Shown in pieces: positions 8,337 through 15,963 of a stretch of 33,557 nt of DNA. The stretch is taken from the NCBI GenBank assembly GCA_030696285.1, contig JAUYSQ010000084.1:1-33557 (forward strand), in the 5' to 3' direction. Each line of letters opens with the position of its first letter. The stretch's first letter is position 1. This stretch comes from Sulfuricurvum sp. GTDB taxonomy: Bacteria > Campylobacterota > Campylobacteria > Campylobacterales > Sulfurimonadaceae. The notes beneath the pieces were generated by a model. It was not told the origin of the DNA. It did not search any database and worked only from the letters and a program-made list of their open reading frames with translations. The translations under genes were made by a program, and so were the position numbers.

Positions 8337-9137
8337 CTATAAAGTTATATCTCTTGGATAATTAAAATCATGGTTAATCGTTCGTGATGTCAATTTTGCA
8401 ATAATAGGCATTTTTCGCTTAAATTGGTTTTTATAGATCCGTTCTATCACCATATTAACCAACGCGGCATGCTCACCTGAGTCTATCAGCTCTTCTTTGG
8501 TGTGACGTGCTTCCACATACCCTCGTAGCACTCGATCCAGATCGCTGTAAGGGTAGCCGATTTCTGTTTCATCACTTTGACCTTCCCATAAATCAGCTGT
8601 TGGTGCTTTGGTGAGTATCGACTCATTCACACCCAACACTCTTGCCAGCTCAAACACTTCCGTTTTGTACAAATCACCGATCGGATTGAGAGCACTGGCC
8701 AAATCGCCGTACAACGTCCCATACCCTAACATCAGCTCGCTCTTGTTGCTTGTACCCAATACCAAAGCATTTTCACGCGCTGAAATATCGAACAGTGTCA
8801 CCATTCGTAATCGTGCTGAAAGGTTACCGACTCGAAGCGGTGACATATCCGAGGTACAATATGCCCGTAACATCGGCTCTATACTCTGTACTTCGCTGCG
8901 AAGGGAAAATTTCTCGCACAATGCATCGGCATCATCCAAACTGTTTTGAGACGAAAAATGCGACGGCATTTTTACACATAGCAAATCATCCCCGAACACA
9001 CGATGCGCCAACACAGCGACAACTGCCGAATCAAGTCCGCCGCTAAGTCCCACTACTACTTTTTTGAGACCTGTTTTGCGTACTTCATGACTCAAAAAAT
9101 TCTCTAAATAATGGCTGATCAGCTGATATTTGCCCAC
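8337..9137 (-). CDS. nadE: NAD(+) synthase, ammonia-dependent type
   Basis: Catalyses the final amidation of deamido-NAD to NAD. It has 266 residues, the short form without a glutaminase domain. Seen: the PP-loop VVVGLSGGLDSAVVAVLA with SGGLDS at 32-37, LGTSNKSELMLGYGTLYGDLASALNPIGDLYKTEVFELA at about 126-165, and KAPTADLWEGQSDETEIGYPY, all classic NadE blocks. The start is GTG at 9137 after AAGG. It is the first gene of the minus-strand nadE - degT-like - lpxK - argB run. Confidence 0.96.
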   Translation of the reverse strand: MGKYQLISHYLENFLSHEVRKTGLKKVVVGLSGGLDSAVVAVLAHRVFGDDLLCVKMPSHFSSQNSLDDADALCEKFSLRSEVQSIEPMLRAYCTSDMSPLRVGNLSARLRMVTLFDISARENALVLGTSNKSELMLGYGTLYGDLASALNPIGDLYKTEVFELARVLGVNESILTKAPTADLWEGQSDETEIGYPYSDLDRVLRGYVEARHTKEELIDSGEHAALVNMVIERIYKNQFKRKMPIIAKLTSRTINHDFNYPRDITL

Positions 9138-9169
9138 AATCTTACCTTATTATATTCTAAACGATTTGC

Positions 9170-9175
9170 ATTATA
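9170..9175 (-). promoter_or_regulatory. Putative -10 box of the nadE operon
   Basis: The minus strand reads AGTTATAATGC, with TATAAT about 33 nt before the nadE GTG. It overlaps the palindrome at 9173-9190. Confidence 0.5.
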
Positions 9176-9190
9176 ACTAACTTTAGTTAT
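9173..9190. promoter_or_regulatory. 18-bp palindrome in a divergent promoter region
   Basis: ATAACTAA-CT-TTAGTTAT is a perfect palindrome with eight-base arms, between nadE and the glycosylase gene and touching the nadE -10 box. It is a plausible operator; the regulator is unknown. Confidence 0.4.
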
Positions 9191-9231
9191 TAAGTTGTTA
9201 ATATTTTATCTCTTTTTAACGCCCTTTTTCT

Positions 9232-9237
9232 TATACT
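9232..9237 (+). promoter_or_regulatory. Putative -10 box just upstream of the glycosylase gene
   Basis: TATACT ends seven bases before the ATG at 9245, and no ribosome binding site is visible. If this is the -10 box, the transcript would start at or very near the ATG (leaderless). Confidence 0.35.
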
Positions 9238-9244
9238 TTCTCTT

Positions 9245-9910
9245 ATGAACTCTTACCAAAATCTTGCTTTACTTGAAAATCTTTACCGACTTAAATCATT
9301 AGGATTTAACTATGTTGATCCAATCAGCCCCAATAAAATCCAAACTCAATCCCTATCACTTCCCAACTCCTATGAAGCGCTCCTAGAAGCGATCAAAGGG
9401 TGCCATCTGTGCGACCTCAGCAAATCACGTCGTCAGAGTATGCCCGGAGCTGGAAGCTTGCGCCCAAAAATTGTCTTTGTGGATGCTTTTGTATCGAGTG
9501 CAGAGGATGAAGCTAACGGCTATTACGTAGGCCGTTCAGGGGCAATGCTGCGCGATATGATCGAAAAAGTGCTTCATCTTACTCTTGAAGATGTTACTCT
9601 AACCCACGCGGTCAAATGCAAACCTTTTGGGTTTCAGCAACCCTCCCCCAGCGAATGTAACAGCTGCTCCCCTTTTTTACATAAACAGCTCGACATGCTT
9701 ACTCCCTCTCTCATCGTCACTCTAGGAAGCGAAGCATACCGCCTCTTGACTCATGACGAAAGTGATTTTGAACGTGTTCGAGGACACATTATTCCGTTTG
9801 GAAACAGCTCTATTATCCCCACCTTTCATCCGACATATTTAGTGCGTAACCCCTCTTTTAAAAAAGAGGCGATGCGTGATCTTCAAACCATTAAAGAGGC
9901 GTTAAAATGA
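9245..9910 (+). CDS. Family 4-like uracil-DNA glycosylase (Fe-S type)
   Basis: Likely base-excision repair enzyme. It has 221 residues. Seen: CHLCDLSKSR with Cys53/Cys56, Cys125 (AVKCKPF) and Cys138/Cys141, giving enough cysteines for the [4Fe-4S] cluster of family 4/5 enzymes. YVGRSGAMLRDMIEKVL, VTLGSEAYRLL and the C-terminal motif TFHPTYLVRNP (His195) are standard. The catalytic loop usually written GEaPGxxED reads DAFVSSAED here, so the GE..PG residues are not conserved; activity or specificity may differ. The stop overlaps the next ATG (ATGA). No ribosome binding site precedes the start. Confidence 0.85.
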   Translation: MNSYQNLALLENLYRLKSLGFNYVDPISPNKIQTQSLSLPNSYEALLEAIKGCHLCDLSKSRRQSMPGAGSLRPKIVFVDAFVSSAEDEANGYYVGRSGAMLRDMIEKVLHLTLEDVTLTHAVKCKPFGFQQPSPSECNSCSPFLHKQLDMLTPSLIVTLGSEAYRLLTHDESDFERVRGHIIPFGNSSIIPTFHPTYLVRNPSFKKEAMRDLQTIKEALK

Positions 9911-10923
9911 AAGTCATTGGGATACTTCTCATTATTTTTCTCTCTTTATGGGCTCAACCCAATCAAAATATCGAAACATCAAAAATAAAAATTGCCCTCA
10001 TAGCAGCCCCCTCTGTCGTAGGTCGGTATTCCCAATCAAGCTATAATGTAGCCCTTGCAACCCTTATGGCTTCCAATCAACCTTTTGAACTCGTAGCGTA
10101 TGATCTGCCCAATGAATCCCAAACCGCACTCTCTCAAACCCTTGAACAAATAAGCCGTGACAAGGTACAGGCCATTTTAGCTCCGCTCACTCTAGGCGGT
10201 GTGAAAAATTTACTAACTATCTATAAATCTGATACCCCTATTTTTATCCCCACCGTACACAAACGTGATATTGGGACAGCACCCGCAACGATCATTTTTG
10301 GAGCCATTGATTATCAGGCTCAAATCGAAGCGCTTCTCCCCTATATGGCAAATTCATTGGCCATTTTTTATGATAATTCCAATGTCGGTTTAAATCTAAG
10401 CCGTGCAACACAAACAATCGCCTCCGAAGCCAAAAAAGGTTCAAAAAGCTCTACCCTCTACTCTATCGATACTGAAGGCTCCAATATTGTTAAATATCTA
10501 GCTAAACCCTCGGCATTTACAAAAAAAAGCATCGTTATCCATCTTCCCGTCGTAAAAACCTCTATGTTGGCAGCCCATCTCACTTTTACCGGAGCACGTG
10601 AGCACAATATCCTCTCCACACAAATCAATTTTGACCCAACTTTAATCACCCTGACGCAGGTCAAAGATCGAAAAAATATGATTGTCGCCAACTCAATCAT
10701 TGAACAAGTTCCTTCTATTTATGAAACCAATGCCCTTATGAACAATGATCTTACCTTTGACTGGATTAACTACACCACGAGCGTCGGAACGGATTATTTA
10801 ATCGCTTATCTCAGCGGGGTGGAGAGAGCATACACACTGCGAACCATTGATTCTCAAATCATTTATCCCGTAGAGCTTATGCGGCCAAAAGAGTTTGGTT
10901 TTGAACCTCTTGGAACTAAATAG
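9907..10923 (+). CDS. Periplasmic-binding-like secreted protein, unknown ligand
   Basis: A 338-residue exported protein. The N-terminus MKVIGILLIIFLSLWAQPN is a signal peptide with likely cleavage after AQ; there is no lipobox cysteine. The mature part alternates beta strands and helices (IKIALIAAPSVVGRYSQSSYNVALATLMA, KVQAILAPLTLGGVKNLL, SLAIFYDNSNVGLNL), resembling a type I periplasmic-binding (ABC/LivJ or LpoA-like) fold. This is a fold-level inference only. Its start overlaps the glycosylase stop by four bases, so it is translationally coupled, although no shared function is apparent. It probably resides in the periplasm. Confidence 0.75.
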   Translation: MKVIGILLIIFLSLWAQPNQNIETSKIKIALIAAPSVVGRYSQSSYNVALATLMASNQPFELVAYDLPNESQTALSQTLEQISRDKVQAILAPLTLGGVKNLLTIYKSDTPIFIPTVHKRDIGTAPATIIFGAIDYQAQIEALLPYMANSLAIFYDNSNVGLNLSRATQTIASEAKKGSKSSTLYSIDTEGSNIVKYLAKPSAFTKKSIVIHLPVVKTSMLAAHLTFTGAREHNILSTQINFDPTLITLTQVKDRKNMIVANSIIEQVPSIYETNALMNNDLTFDWINYTTSVGTDYLIAYLSGVERAYTLRTIDSQIIYPVELMRPKEFGFEPLGTK

Positions 10924-10959
10924 TTAAGGATAATTATTCTTATTTAAGAGTTCAACTGC

Positions 10960-10965
10960 TATAGT
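10960..10965 (+). promoter_or_regulatory. Putative -10 box of the ferritin-like gene
   Basis: TATAGT in GCTATAGTCTTTT lies about 28 nt before the ATG at 10994. Confidence 0.45.
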
Positions 10966-10993
10966 CTTTTACCTTACAATTAAAGGATAAACA

Positions 10994-11500
10994 ATGGCAA
11001 AGCGTGGAATATCAATCCTCAAAGGTATTGAGGCACAAACCGTTATCAATCTCCTTAACAAAGCATATTGTGATGAGTGGCTGGCCTATTATCAGTATTT
11101 TGTTGAGTCCAAAGTAGTAAAAGGGCTGATGAAAGATGCAGTCGTTGCTGAATTAACACTGCATGCTGCTGATGAGCTTCGGCACGCAACGATGATTACC
11201 GGTCGGATCATTCAGCTGGGAGGAACTCCTATTTTACATCCGGGAGAATGGCTAACCCATTCAAATTGCGGCTATGATGCTCCCACAAATCCTGATGTCC
11301 GTGCTATTTTAGACCAGGCAATTATTGGTGAACAATGTGCGATCAGTACCTATTCAAATCTACTAGACATTGTCAGAGAAAAAGATATTGTTACCTATGA
11401 TTTAGTATCTCAGATTTTGGCAGATGAAGTCGAACATGAAGAAGATTTACAGTCGTTGTTTGATGATATTGAAGAGTTTATTTCACAGTTCAAACAATGA
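10994..11500 (+). CDS. Ferritin-like diiron protein (bacterioferritin/Dps-like)
   Basis: Probably stores iron or detoxifies peroxide in the cytoplasm. It has 168 residues and a four-helix pattern. A full diiron ligand set is visible: Glu28 (DEWLAYYQYF), ExxH at Glu61/His64 (ADELRHATM), Glu113 (IIGEQCAIS) and a second ExxH at Glu145/His148 (ADEVEHEED). This is the bacterioferritin-type arrangement. Extra cysteines sit at 26, 92 and 115, recalling Dps-like (DPSL) proteins, but I cannot settle which subfamily. AAAGGA lies upstream of the ATG. The stop overlaps the ankyrin gene start (ATGA), so the two are probably made together. Confidence 0.88.
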   Translation: MAKRGISILKGIEAQTVINLLNKAYCDEWLAYYQYFVESKVVKGLMKDAVVAELTLHAADELRHATMITGRIIQLGGTPILHPGEWLTHSNCGYDAPTNPDVRAILDQAIIGEQCAISTYSNLLDIVREKDIVTYDLVSQILADEVEHEEDLQSLFDDIEEFISQFKQ

Positions 11501-11946
11501 AAAAAATTCTCTTTTTCTTAGCCCTCTTTGGAACTCTTTTGAGTGGTGCCGATATTTTAAAATTGGTCCAGACACTTGATCGTAATGACTCAAAAGCCTT
11601 TAATACAATGATCGTGACGATAGAAGATGCCAACAGCGCCCGCTCCGACAATAACAAAACTATCCTGATGTACGCGTCATGGATAGGAAATACGGAGGCC
11701 GTATACACTTTAGTAGAAAAAGGGGCTGACGTCGATGCAGCCGATAGCTCAAACGCGACGGCTTTGCATTTGGCTATCTGGAGAGATCACACCGATATTG
11801 CTCTCTACTTGCTGGAACACGGAGCATCGACAAAAGTAATGAGTTTAGACGGCATGACTCCGAGCGATATTGCAATCTTACGCTCCAATACCACAGTTAT
11901 GGAAGCTATTGAGAAAACAAAACCTAAGCTAAAAAGCTTATTTTAA
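11497..11946 (+). CDS. Exported ankyrin-repeat protein
   Basis: A 149-residue protein with an N-terminal signal peptide (MKKILFFLALFGTLLSGA), followed by about three ankyrin repeats: NKTILMYASWIGNTEAVYTLVEKGADVDAAD, SNATALHLAIWRDHTDIALYLLEHGAS and LDGMTPSDIAIL. It probably acts in the periplasm as a protein-binding module. The start overlaps the ferritin-like gene. Ankyrin proteins encoded beside catalase genes are known to protect or service haem/peroxide enzymes (Pseudomonas AnkB, Campylobacter Cj1386), so a similar partnership is an inference here. The 3' end overlaps ybgC by nine bases on the other strand. Confidence 0.88.
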   Translation: MKKILFFLALFGTLLSGADILKLVQTLDRNDSKAFNTMIVTIEDANSARSDNNKTILMYASWIGNTEAVYTLVEKGADVDAADSSNATALHLAIWRDHTDIALYLLEHGASTKVMSLDGMTPSDIAILRSNTTVMEAIEKTKPKLKSLF

Positions 11947-12321
11947 CGGTGCTATTCCGAGAAGAAAAGTTCTCTCTTCCTCGGGAATGATCGCAATATT
12001 GCCATCGAAGCCAAGATGGACAAGCTGTATTTCCATTTTAAAGAGGATCTCTTCATCACGATAAATACGTTGAATCAACGTAAAGGAAGCCTTTTTGATA
12101 CCCTTTAATAGCGTTTCAACAGTGAGTAAATTCCCAAATTTAGCACTTTTGATATAATCCGCTTCGATATGCTTCGCCACGAAATGACCCTCCGCCAAAA
12201 TAGGAGAACGCCCCGCATCAAAAAAAAGCTGGCTCCGCGCCCGCTCGCAAAAGTTTAAATAATTGGAGTGATACACTACTCCGCCAACGTCTGTATCTTC
12301 GTAATAGACTCGTATTTGCAT
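11938..12321 (-). CDS. ybgC: YbgC-type acyl-CoA thioesterase (hotdog fold)
   Basis: Hotdog thioesterase acting on acyl-CoA, often linked to the Tol-Pal envelope system. About 127 residues. The N-terminal signature VYYEDTDVGGVVYHSNYLNFCERAR, with the catalytic Asp at residue 11, is diagnostic. Several starts are possible: TTG 12327, ATG 12324, ATG 12321. The AAGGGG site is seven bases from the last, which is chosen. No tol-pal genes are in the window. The gene's 5' side directly abuts the integrase gene of the mobile element, so its original promoter region may have been replaced. Confidence 0.93.
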   Translation of the reverse strand: MQIRVYYEDTDVGGVVYHSNYLNFCERARSQLFFDAGRSPILAEGHFVAKHIEADYIKSAKFGNLLTVETLLKGIKKASFTLIQRIYRDEEILFKMEIQLVHLGFDGNIAIIPEEERTFLLGIAPLK

Positions 12322-12360
12322 CATCAAACCCCTTATTTGCGGTATTTTTATACTACTTTT

Positions 12361-13548
12361 TTAAAACGTGCCCATAATCGTGCCCAATACTGCGATATTT
12401 TTAAATCGTATATCATCATCTTCATTGAATGGTTTTGTATAAATTTTCAAAGTCATAGAAATATCTTTATGCCCTAATGTTTTTGATACCCAAGTGATAT
12501 CTGCACCTTTTGAAATCAACAATGATGCAAATGTATGGCGCAGATTATAGAGTACCCTAACTTTGACTCCACTTGCTTCCAGTATACGCTTGAAATTCAC
12601 TGCGATAACATCATGACTGTAAAAAATTTTATTTTCTGAATTATAAAAAAGATATTCTCGATCCCCGGACAACAATAGCTGATTGCGCAATGCTTCTTCG
12701 GTTATTGGTAACATGTCTATCGTTCGATTAGATTTTTCGGTTTTTACTGGTCCATCCTTACCAGCAATTCTTGTACGTTGAATCCGAATTGTTTTTTTCT
12801 CAAAATTAATATCTTTCCATTTTAATGCAACTGCTTCTCCAGGTCGCAAACCATTTCCACACATTATCTTTATGAAATTTATCATGTAGCCACGAGCATG
12901 TCCAATTATACATTCTAATTCTCGTTGTGTAAAAGGATCAAGTGGCACGGTTTCATCATCTTCATTAAATTGTTGGACAGGCTTTGGACGATCTGTAAAT
13001 CTAAGAGGATTTTCACTAATTTTTTTATTTTTATATGCACGTTCAAGTATTGTGAAGAATACGGACCTATATTTTAAGACTGAACTTGGTGAATAGTTTT
13101 CATATAAATTCAGTTTTTTGTTTTTTAGATATTGGGTTTTTAGCAATTGGTTTTGCCATATCTGTATTTCGTCAGGCAAAATTGATGTAATGATACGATT
13201 GCCAAAATATGGCTTTATATGGTTTATATAATGTCTTTCATTGCGATAGAATACATGATCCCTAACAGTCCCATCATATGCCAAAAAAAACATTTGAGCA
13301 TATTCATCTAATGTTAAGTCTTTCGAAGATTTGTCTGTGACTTCAATGATATGTTGTCCTTCAAGTCCATAAACAATGTCTGGTATAGTTTCCTTCTTTA
13401 CAATTTTCAAATTTTTTTCATCCGCGATGTAGTCGGTTGAACATCGTATTCTTTTTTTATCATAATAAAAATCAAGATGCCAGTGACCATCCCTCTCATT
13501 TATATTAAAATTGATATCTGCGTATTTATATTTAATTTTCTTAGGCAT
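12361..13548 (-). CDS. Phage-type tyrosine integrase
   Basis: Site-specific recombinase likely responsible for integration of the neighbouring element. It has 395 residues: an N-terminal arm-binding region, a SAM-like core-binding region at about 80-180, and the catalytic domain. Catalytic residues seen: Arg235 (GNGLRPGEA), Arg347 (NLRHTFASLL), His370 (KTLGHKDIS) and nucleophile Tyr380 (LKIYTK). The histidine normally two residues before the LR is replaced (YNLR, Tyr344), which occurs in some active family members. The start overlaps the upstream HTH gene by eight bases. The 3' end stops 39 bases from the ybgC start. Composition is AT-rich compared with ybgC and genes to its left. Confidence 0.95.
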   Translation of the reverse strand: MPKKIKYKYADINFNINERDGHWHLDFYYDKKRIRCSTDYIADEKNLKIVKKETIPDIVYGLEGQHIIEVTDKSSKDLTLDEYAQMFFLAYDGTVRDHVFYRNERHYINHIKPYFGNRIITSILPDEIQIWQNQLLKTQYLKNKKLNLYENYSPSSVLKYRSVFFTILERAYKNKKISENPLRFTDRPKPVQQFNEDDETVPLDPFTQRELECIIGHARGYMINFIKIMCGNGLRPGEAVALKWKDINFEKKTIRIQRTRIAGKDGPVKTEKSNRTIDMLPITEEALRNQLLLSGDREYLFYNSENKIFYSHDVIAVNFKRILEASGVKVRVLYNLRHTFASLLISKGADITWVSKTLGHKDISMTLKIYTKPFNEDDDIRFKNIAVLGTIMGTF

Positions 13549-13891
13549 GAGTACCCTTTGAAATTTTAGATAATATTTTTGATGCGCTCGGATGAATTGT
13601 TTTCTCAGTAAAATTATTCGCTATTTTTTCTTTTTTTGAACCCATTTTTTTGAACTCTATGATAGCAGTAGGAACAAAATGAAGTTCTCCACAATCATCG
13701 AAGAAATATTCAACATCTCGACGAAATCGTCCATCTTTGACATAATTTTCGATGGTTTTAGTAGAAACCGATAGAAATTTTGCAACCTGTTTTTTAGTTG
13801 AAAGCGAATCCATAGCCATTTGAAAAATTTCTCGATGAATTCGAAGCTCTTCTCTGATCTCAATTAATATATTTTCCAGTTCATTAAACAT
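13541..13891 (-). CDS. Excisionase-like helix-turn-helix protein
   Basis: About 116 residues. The central block STKKQVAKFLSVSTKTIENYVKDGRF is a MerR/excisionase-type winged helix-turn-helix, followed by VEYFFDDCGELHFVPTAIIEFKKMG, a beta-wing and helix as in small Xis/AlpA-like proteins. The ATG at 13891 (GAGG six bases upstream) is preferred over 13906, which lacks a ribosome binding site. It sits between the RepA-like gene and the integrase with overlaps at both ends. A directionality factor or regulator of the integrase is the natural inference. Confidence 0.75.
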   Translation of the reverse strand: MFNELENILIEIREELRIHREIFQMAMDSLSTKKQVAKFLSVSTKTIENYVKDGRFRRDVEYFFDDCGELHFVPTAIIEFKKMGSKKEKIANNFTEKTIHPSASKILSKISKGTHA

Positions 13892-15131
13892 ATTGAACCT
13901 CTCCATTAGTATCAGTTATGTTGTTATTTAACTTATCTGAAAAATCACATAGCTCTTGGCTTGCTGTATTATTGGGGTGTTCTGAGTTATCTGACTTATC
14001 TAATGTTGTATTCAGTACCATTAATTCATAAACATCCTTATTGTTTTGTTCACGAATTTTTTTGGAAGTCCAATATCTTCCTTTGCCTACTTGAATAACC
14101 CTATTTGTAGAATCTTTAGAAAATCCCATATCTCCAACATATTTCATGATCTGTGAATATATCGGAGACTCATCTGCATTTTTAATGAAATTCTCGATTT
14201 CAATTCGTATGGCATCATCTTCCTCAGACTCCTTAGCCCAGAATAAATCCACGCATTCCAATGAGTGGCTGGAAGATTGATAGAAAAATGCTGACTCTTC
14301 AATTTTTCCAACCCGATTTTTTAACGGTTTGAGGATAAATGTTTTTCTAAACTCATTATATTTTAGAATAAACGCATTACTTGTATCCTCTTCAAATGCG
14401 CTGGAACCGGCATATTGCAATTCTTGAAAATCACGTTGGGGCTTATTTGTGTGATGCAGAAAAATGACAGTAGCTCCCTGCCGACGGAGTTCTTTTAAAA
14501 CTGACATAAGCTCCGAAACATCTTTATTTTTGTCTCTGTCGCCCTTCCCCATAAAATTTTTAACTGAATCAAATACAATCATGAAATCCTTTAAATCTGA
14601 TGATTTTAATAATTTTATGAGTTGCCACATTTCAGCTTTTGTGGCATTGGAATCATGAATATATCGAAATCTATTGCCATGCATTTGCTTTAGCTTAGGG
14701 ATACCACGCTCATTCAACGTTGACCCCCCATTATCAGCGTCAATGTAAATGACATGCTTAATTGTTCCAGCTGTAAGTGCCATGTTGCAAGCTGCCAAAG
14801 TTATTAAACTTTTACCCTGCCCTGGTTTAGCAGCAATCATCAAAATTTCTGCCTTGACAATAACACCATTAAGGACATATTTAACCTCCATGTTTTCAAT
14901 TTTTTCCAGATCGATATCTAACTTATCAAGTATATTTTCGAATTTTTTATCGTATGACCTATTATCAACTAATCGTAGCTGATCTTGAAGATTCAATATC
15001 TCTTTTTGAATCAGTTCAATTTCTTCAAAAGTTGTAAACTCATTTCTTGAAAGTTCTTCAAGATAGGTTATACGTGCTTTTATACTTTGGAGATATTTAA
15101 CATTTTTCTCTATTTGCGTTATACTTCCCAT
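13884..15131 (-). CDS. RepA-like RecA-fold ATPase (AAA_25 type)
   Basis: A 415-residue protein resembling plasmid RepA replicative helicases and DnaB/RadA-like ATPases. Residues 5-65 form a coiled coil. The core has Walker A AAKPGQGKSLI (100-110), Walker B FMIVFDSV (183-190) and the sensor-like VIFLHHTNKP at about 222-231, followed by AGSSAFEEDTSNAF. The C-terminal 130 residues are variable, possibly a winged-helix region (YSQIMKYVGDMGFSKDSTNRVIQVGKGRY). In mobile elements such proteins drive autonomous replication. No primase or Rep initiator is recognised beside it. The 3' end overlaps the excisionase-like gene by eight bases. Confidence 0.85.
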   Translation of the reverse strand: MGSITQIEKNVKYLQSIKARITYLEELSRNEFTTFEEIELIQKEILNLQDQLRLVDNRSYDKKFENILDKLDIDLEKIENMEVKYVLNGVIVKAEILMIAAKPGQGKSLITLAACNMALTAGTIKHVIYIDADNGGSTLNERGIPKLKQMHGNRFRYIHDSNATKAEMWQLIKLLKSSDLKDFMIVFDSVKNFMGKGDRDKNKDVSELMSVLKELRRQGATVIFLHHTNKPQRDFQELQYAGSSAFEEDTSNAFILKYNEFRKTFILKPLKNRVGKIEESAFFYQSSSHSLECVDLFWAKESEEDDAIRIEIENFIKNADESPIYSQIMKYVGDMGFSKDSTNRVIQVGKGRYWTSKKIREQNNKDVYELMVLNTTLDKSDNSEHPNNTASQELCDFSDKLNNNITDTNGEVQYV

Positions 15132-15161
15132 TTGAACTTCTTACTTTCCCTAGTGAGTAGA

Positions 15162-15830
15162 TTAAAAAACTAAAACGAGCTGTGAGTTGCCACTTGCTGC
15201 TCGTTCAACATTAATAGCTTTATTTGTATAGCCATTTAATATGTCTGATATATCAAACCCTAATTCAGTACACTTGCTCTTAAACCATTCTTCATCGAAA
15301 TCCTCCTCTCGAAAATTATCTAGCCAAAATTGAAAAAGCCTTTTTGTTGTGTTTGATGGATCAATTTTTGCAATTTTATTCGCATCTTCACGCATAAGTT
15401 CGAGTTCCAGAAAAGAATCATCTGAATGAACAGAATCATCGAATATTATTTTTACAATAGCTGCATGTCGTGAATTTCTCGAATAATATTGATCCGACTT
15501 TTCAGAATGAAATCCACTTAAAAGTGTTTGAAGAAATTCTTTCGCATCGTTTGTATCAGCGGCAATTTGCATTTTACGAAGAGTTGTAAACCGAATCAAG
15601 CGTATATCACCGAGTCGATTTCCGGTGAGAAAAGCAGATAGTCGATCTCGAATGATTCCAATTGGTCGTTCTACGTCTTTTCCGAAAAATAATGCTTCTT
15701 CAATTTCGCCAGAAAATATCATGTGTAACCGGTTTTCGCTTTCCAACAATTCAATAACCCATCGATTGATTCCTACGATTAATATTTCTTCTATGATTTT
15801 ATTTCGCATAAACTGTTTGACAGACACCAT
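15162..15830 (-). CDS. Unknown protein upstream of the RepA-like gene
   Basis: A 222-residue soluble protein that I do not recognise. The N-terminal half has hydrophobic/basic helices (FMRNKIIEEILIVGINRWVIELLESENRL) and a basic stretch, DIRLIRFTTLRKM. The C-terminal half is acidic (NFREEDFDEEWFKSKCTELGFDISDIL). AAGGG lies upstream of the ATG. It is the first gene of the minus-strand integrase operon and is divergent from the CI-like repressor, which probably controls it through the palindromes between them. A replication or regulatory role in the element is a guess from position only. Confidence 0.75.
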   Translation of the reverse strand: MVSVKQFMRNKIIEEILIVGINRWVIELLESENRLHMIFSGEIEEALFFGKDVERPIGIIRDRLSAFLTGNRLGDIRLIRFTTLRKMQIAADTNDAKEFLQTLLSGFHSEKSDQYYSRNSRHAAIVKIIFDDSVHSDDSFLELELMREDANKIAKIDPSNTTKRLFQFWLDNFREEDFDEEWFKSKCTELGFDISDILNGYTNKAINVERAASGNSQLVLVF

Positions 15831-15886
15831 TAGCTACCCTTGATTTTAAGATGCTTGAAATGTATAATCAGTTAACATAAACAACA

Positions 15887-15909
15887 TATATAAACTAAAT
15901 AGTTATATA
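15887..15909. promoter_or_regulatory. Operator-like inverted repeat 1 (CI-like control region)
   Basis: TATATAA and TTATATA (15887-15893 and 15903-15909) are perfect seven-base arms spaced nine bases apart. They lie in the divergent region between the unknown gene and the CI-like repressor. Confidence 0.45.
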
Positions 15910-15919
15910 TTAACGATTT

Positions 15920-15936
15920 AGTGTATTATCTACACT
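15920..15936. promoter_or_regulatory. Operator-like inverted repeat 2 (CI-like control region)
   Basis: AGTGTA-N5-TACACT has perfect six-base arms (15920-15925 and 15931-15936), 27 bases before the repressor ATG. Size and place fit a dimeric repressor operator. Confidence 0.5.
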
Positions 15937-15963
15937 TTAAACTTAAATGGAGATTATTTTTAC

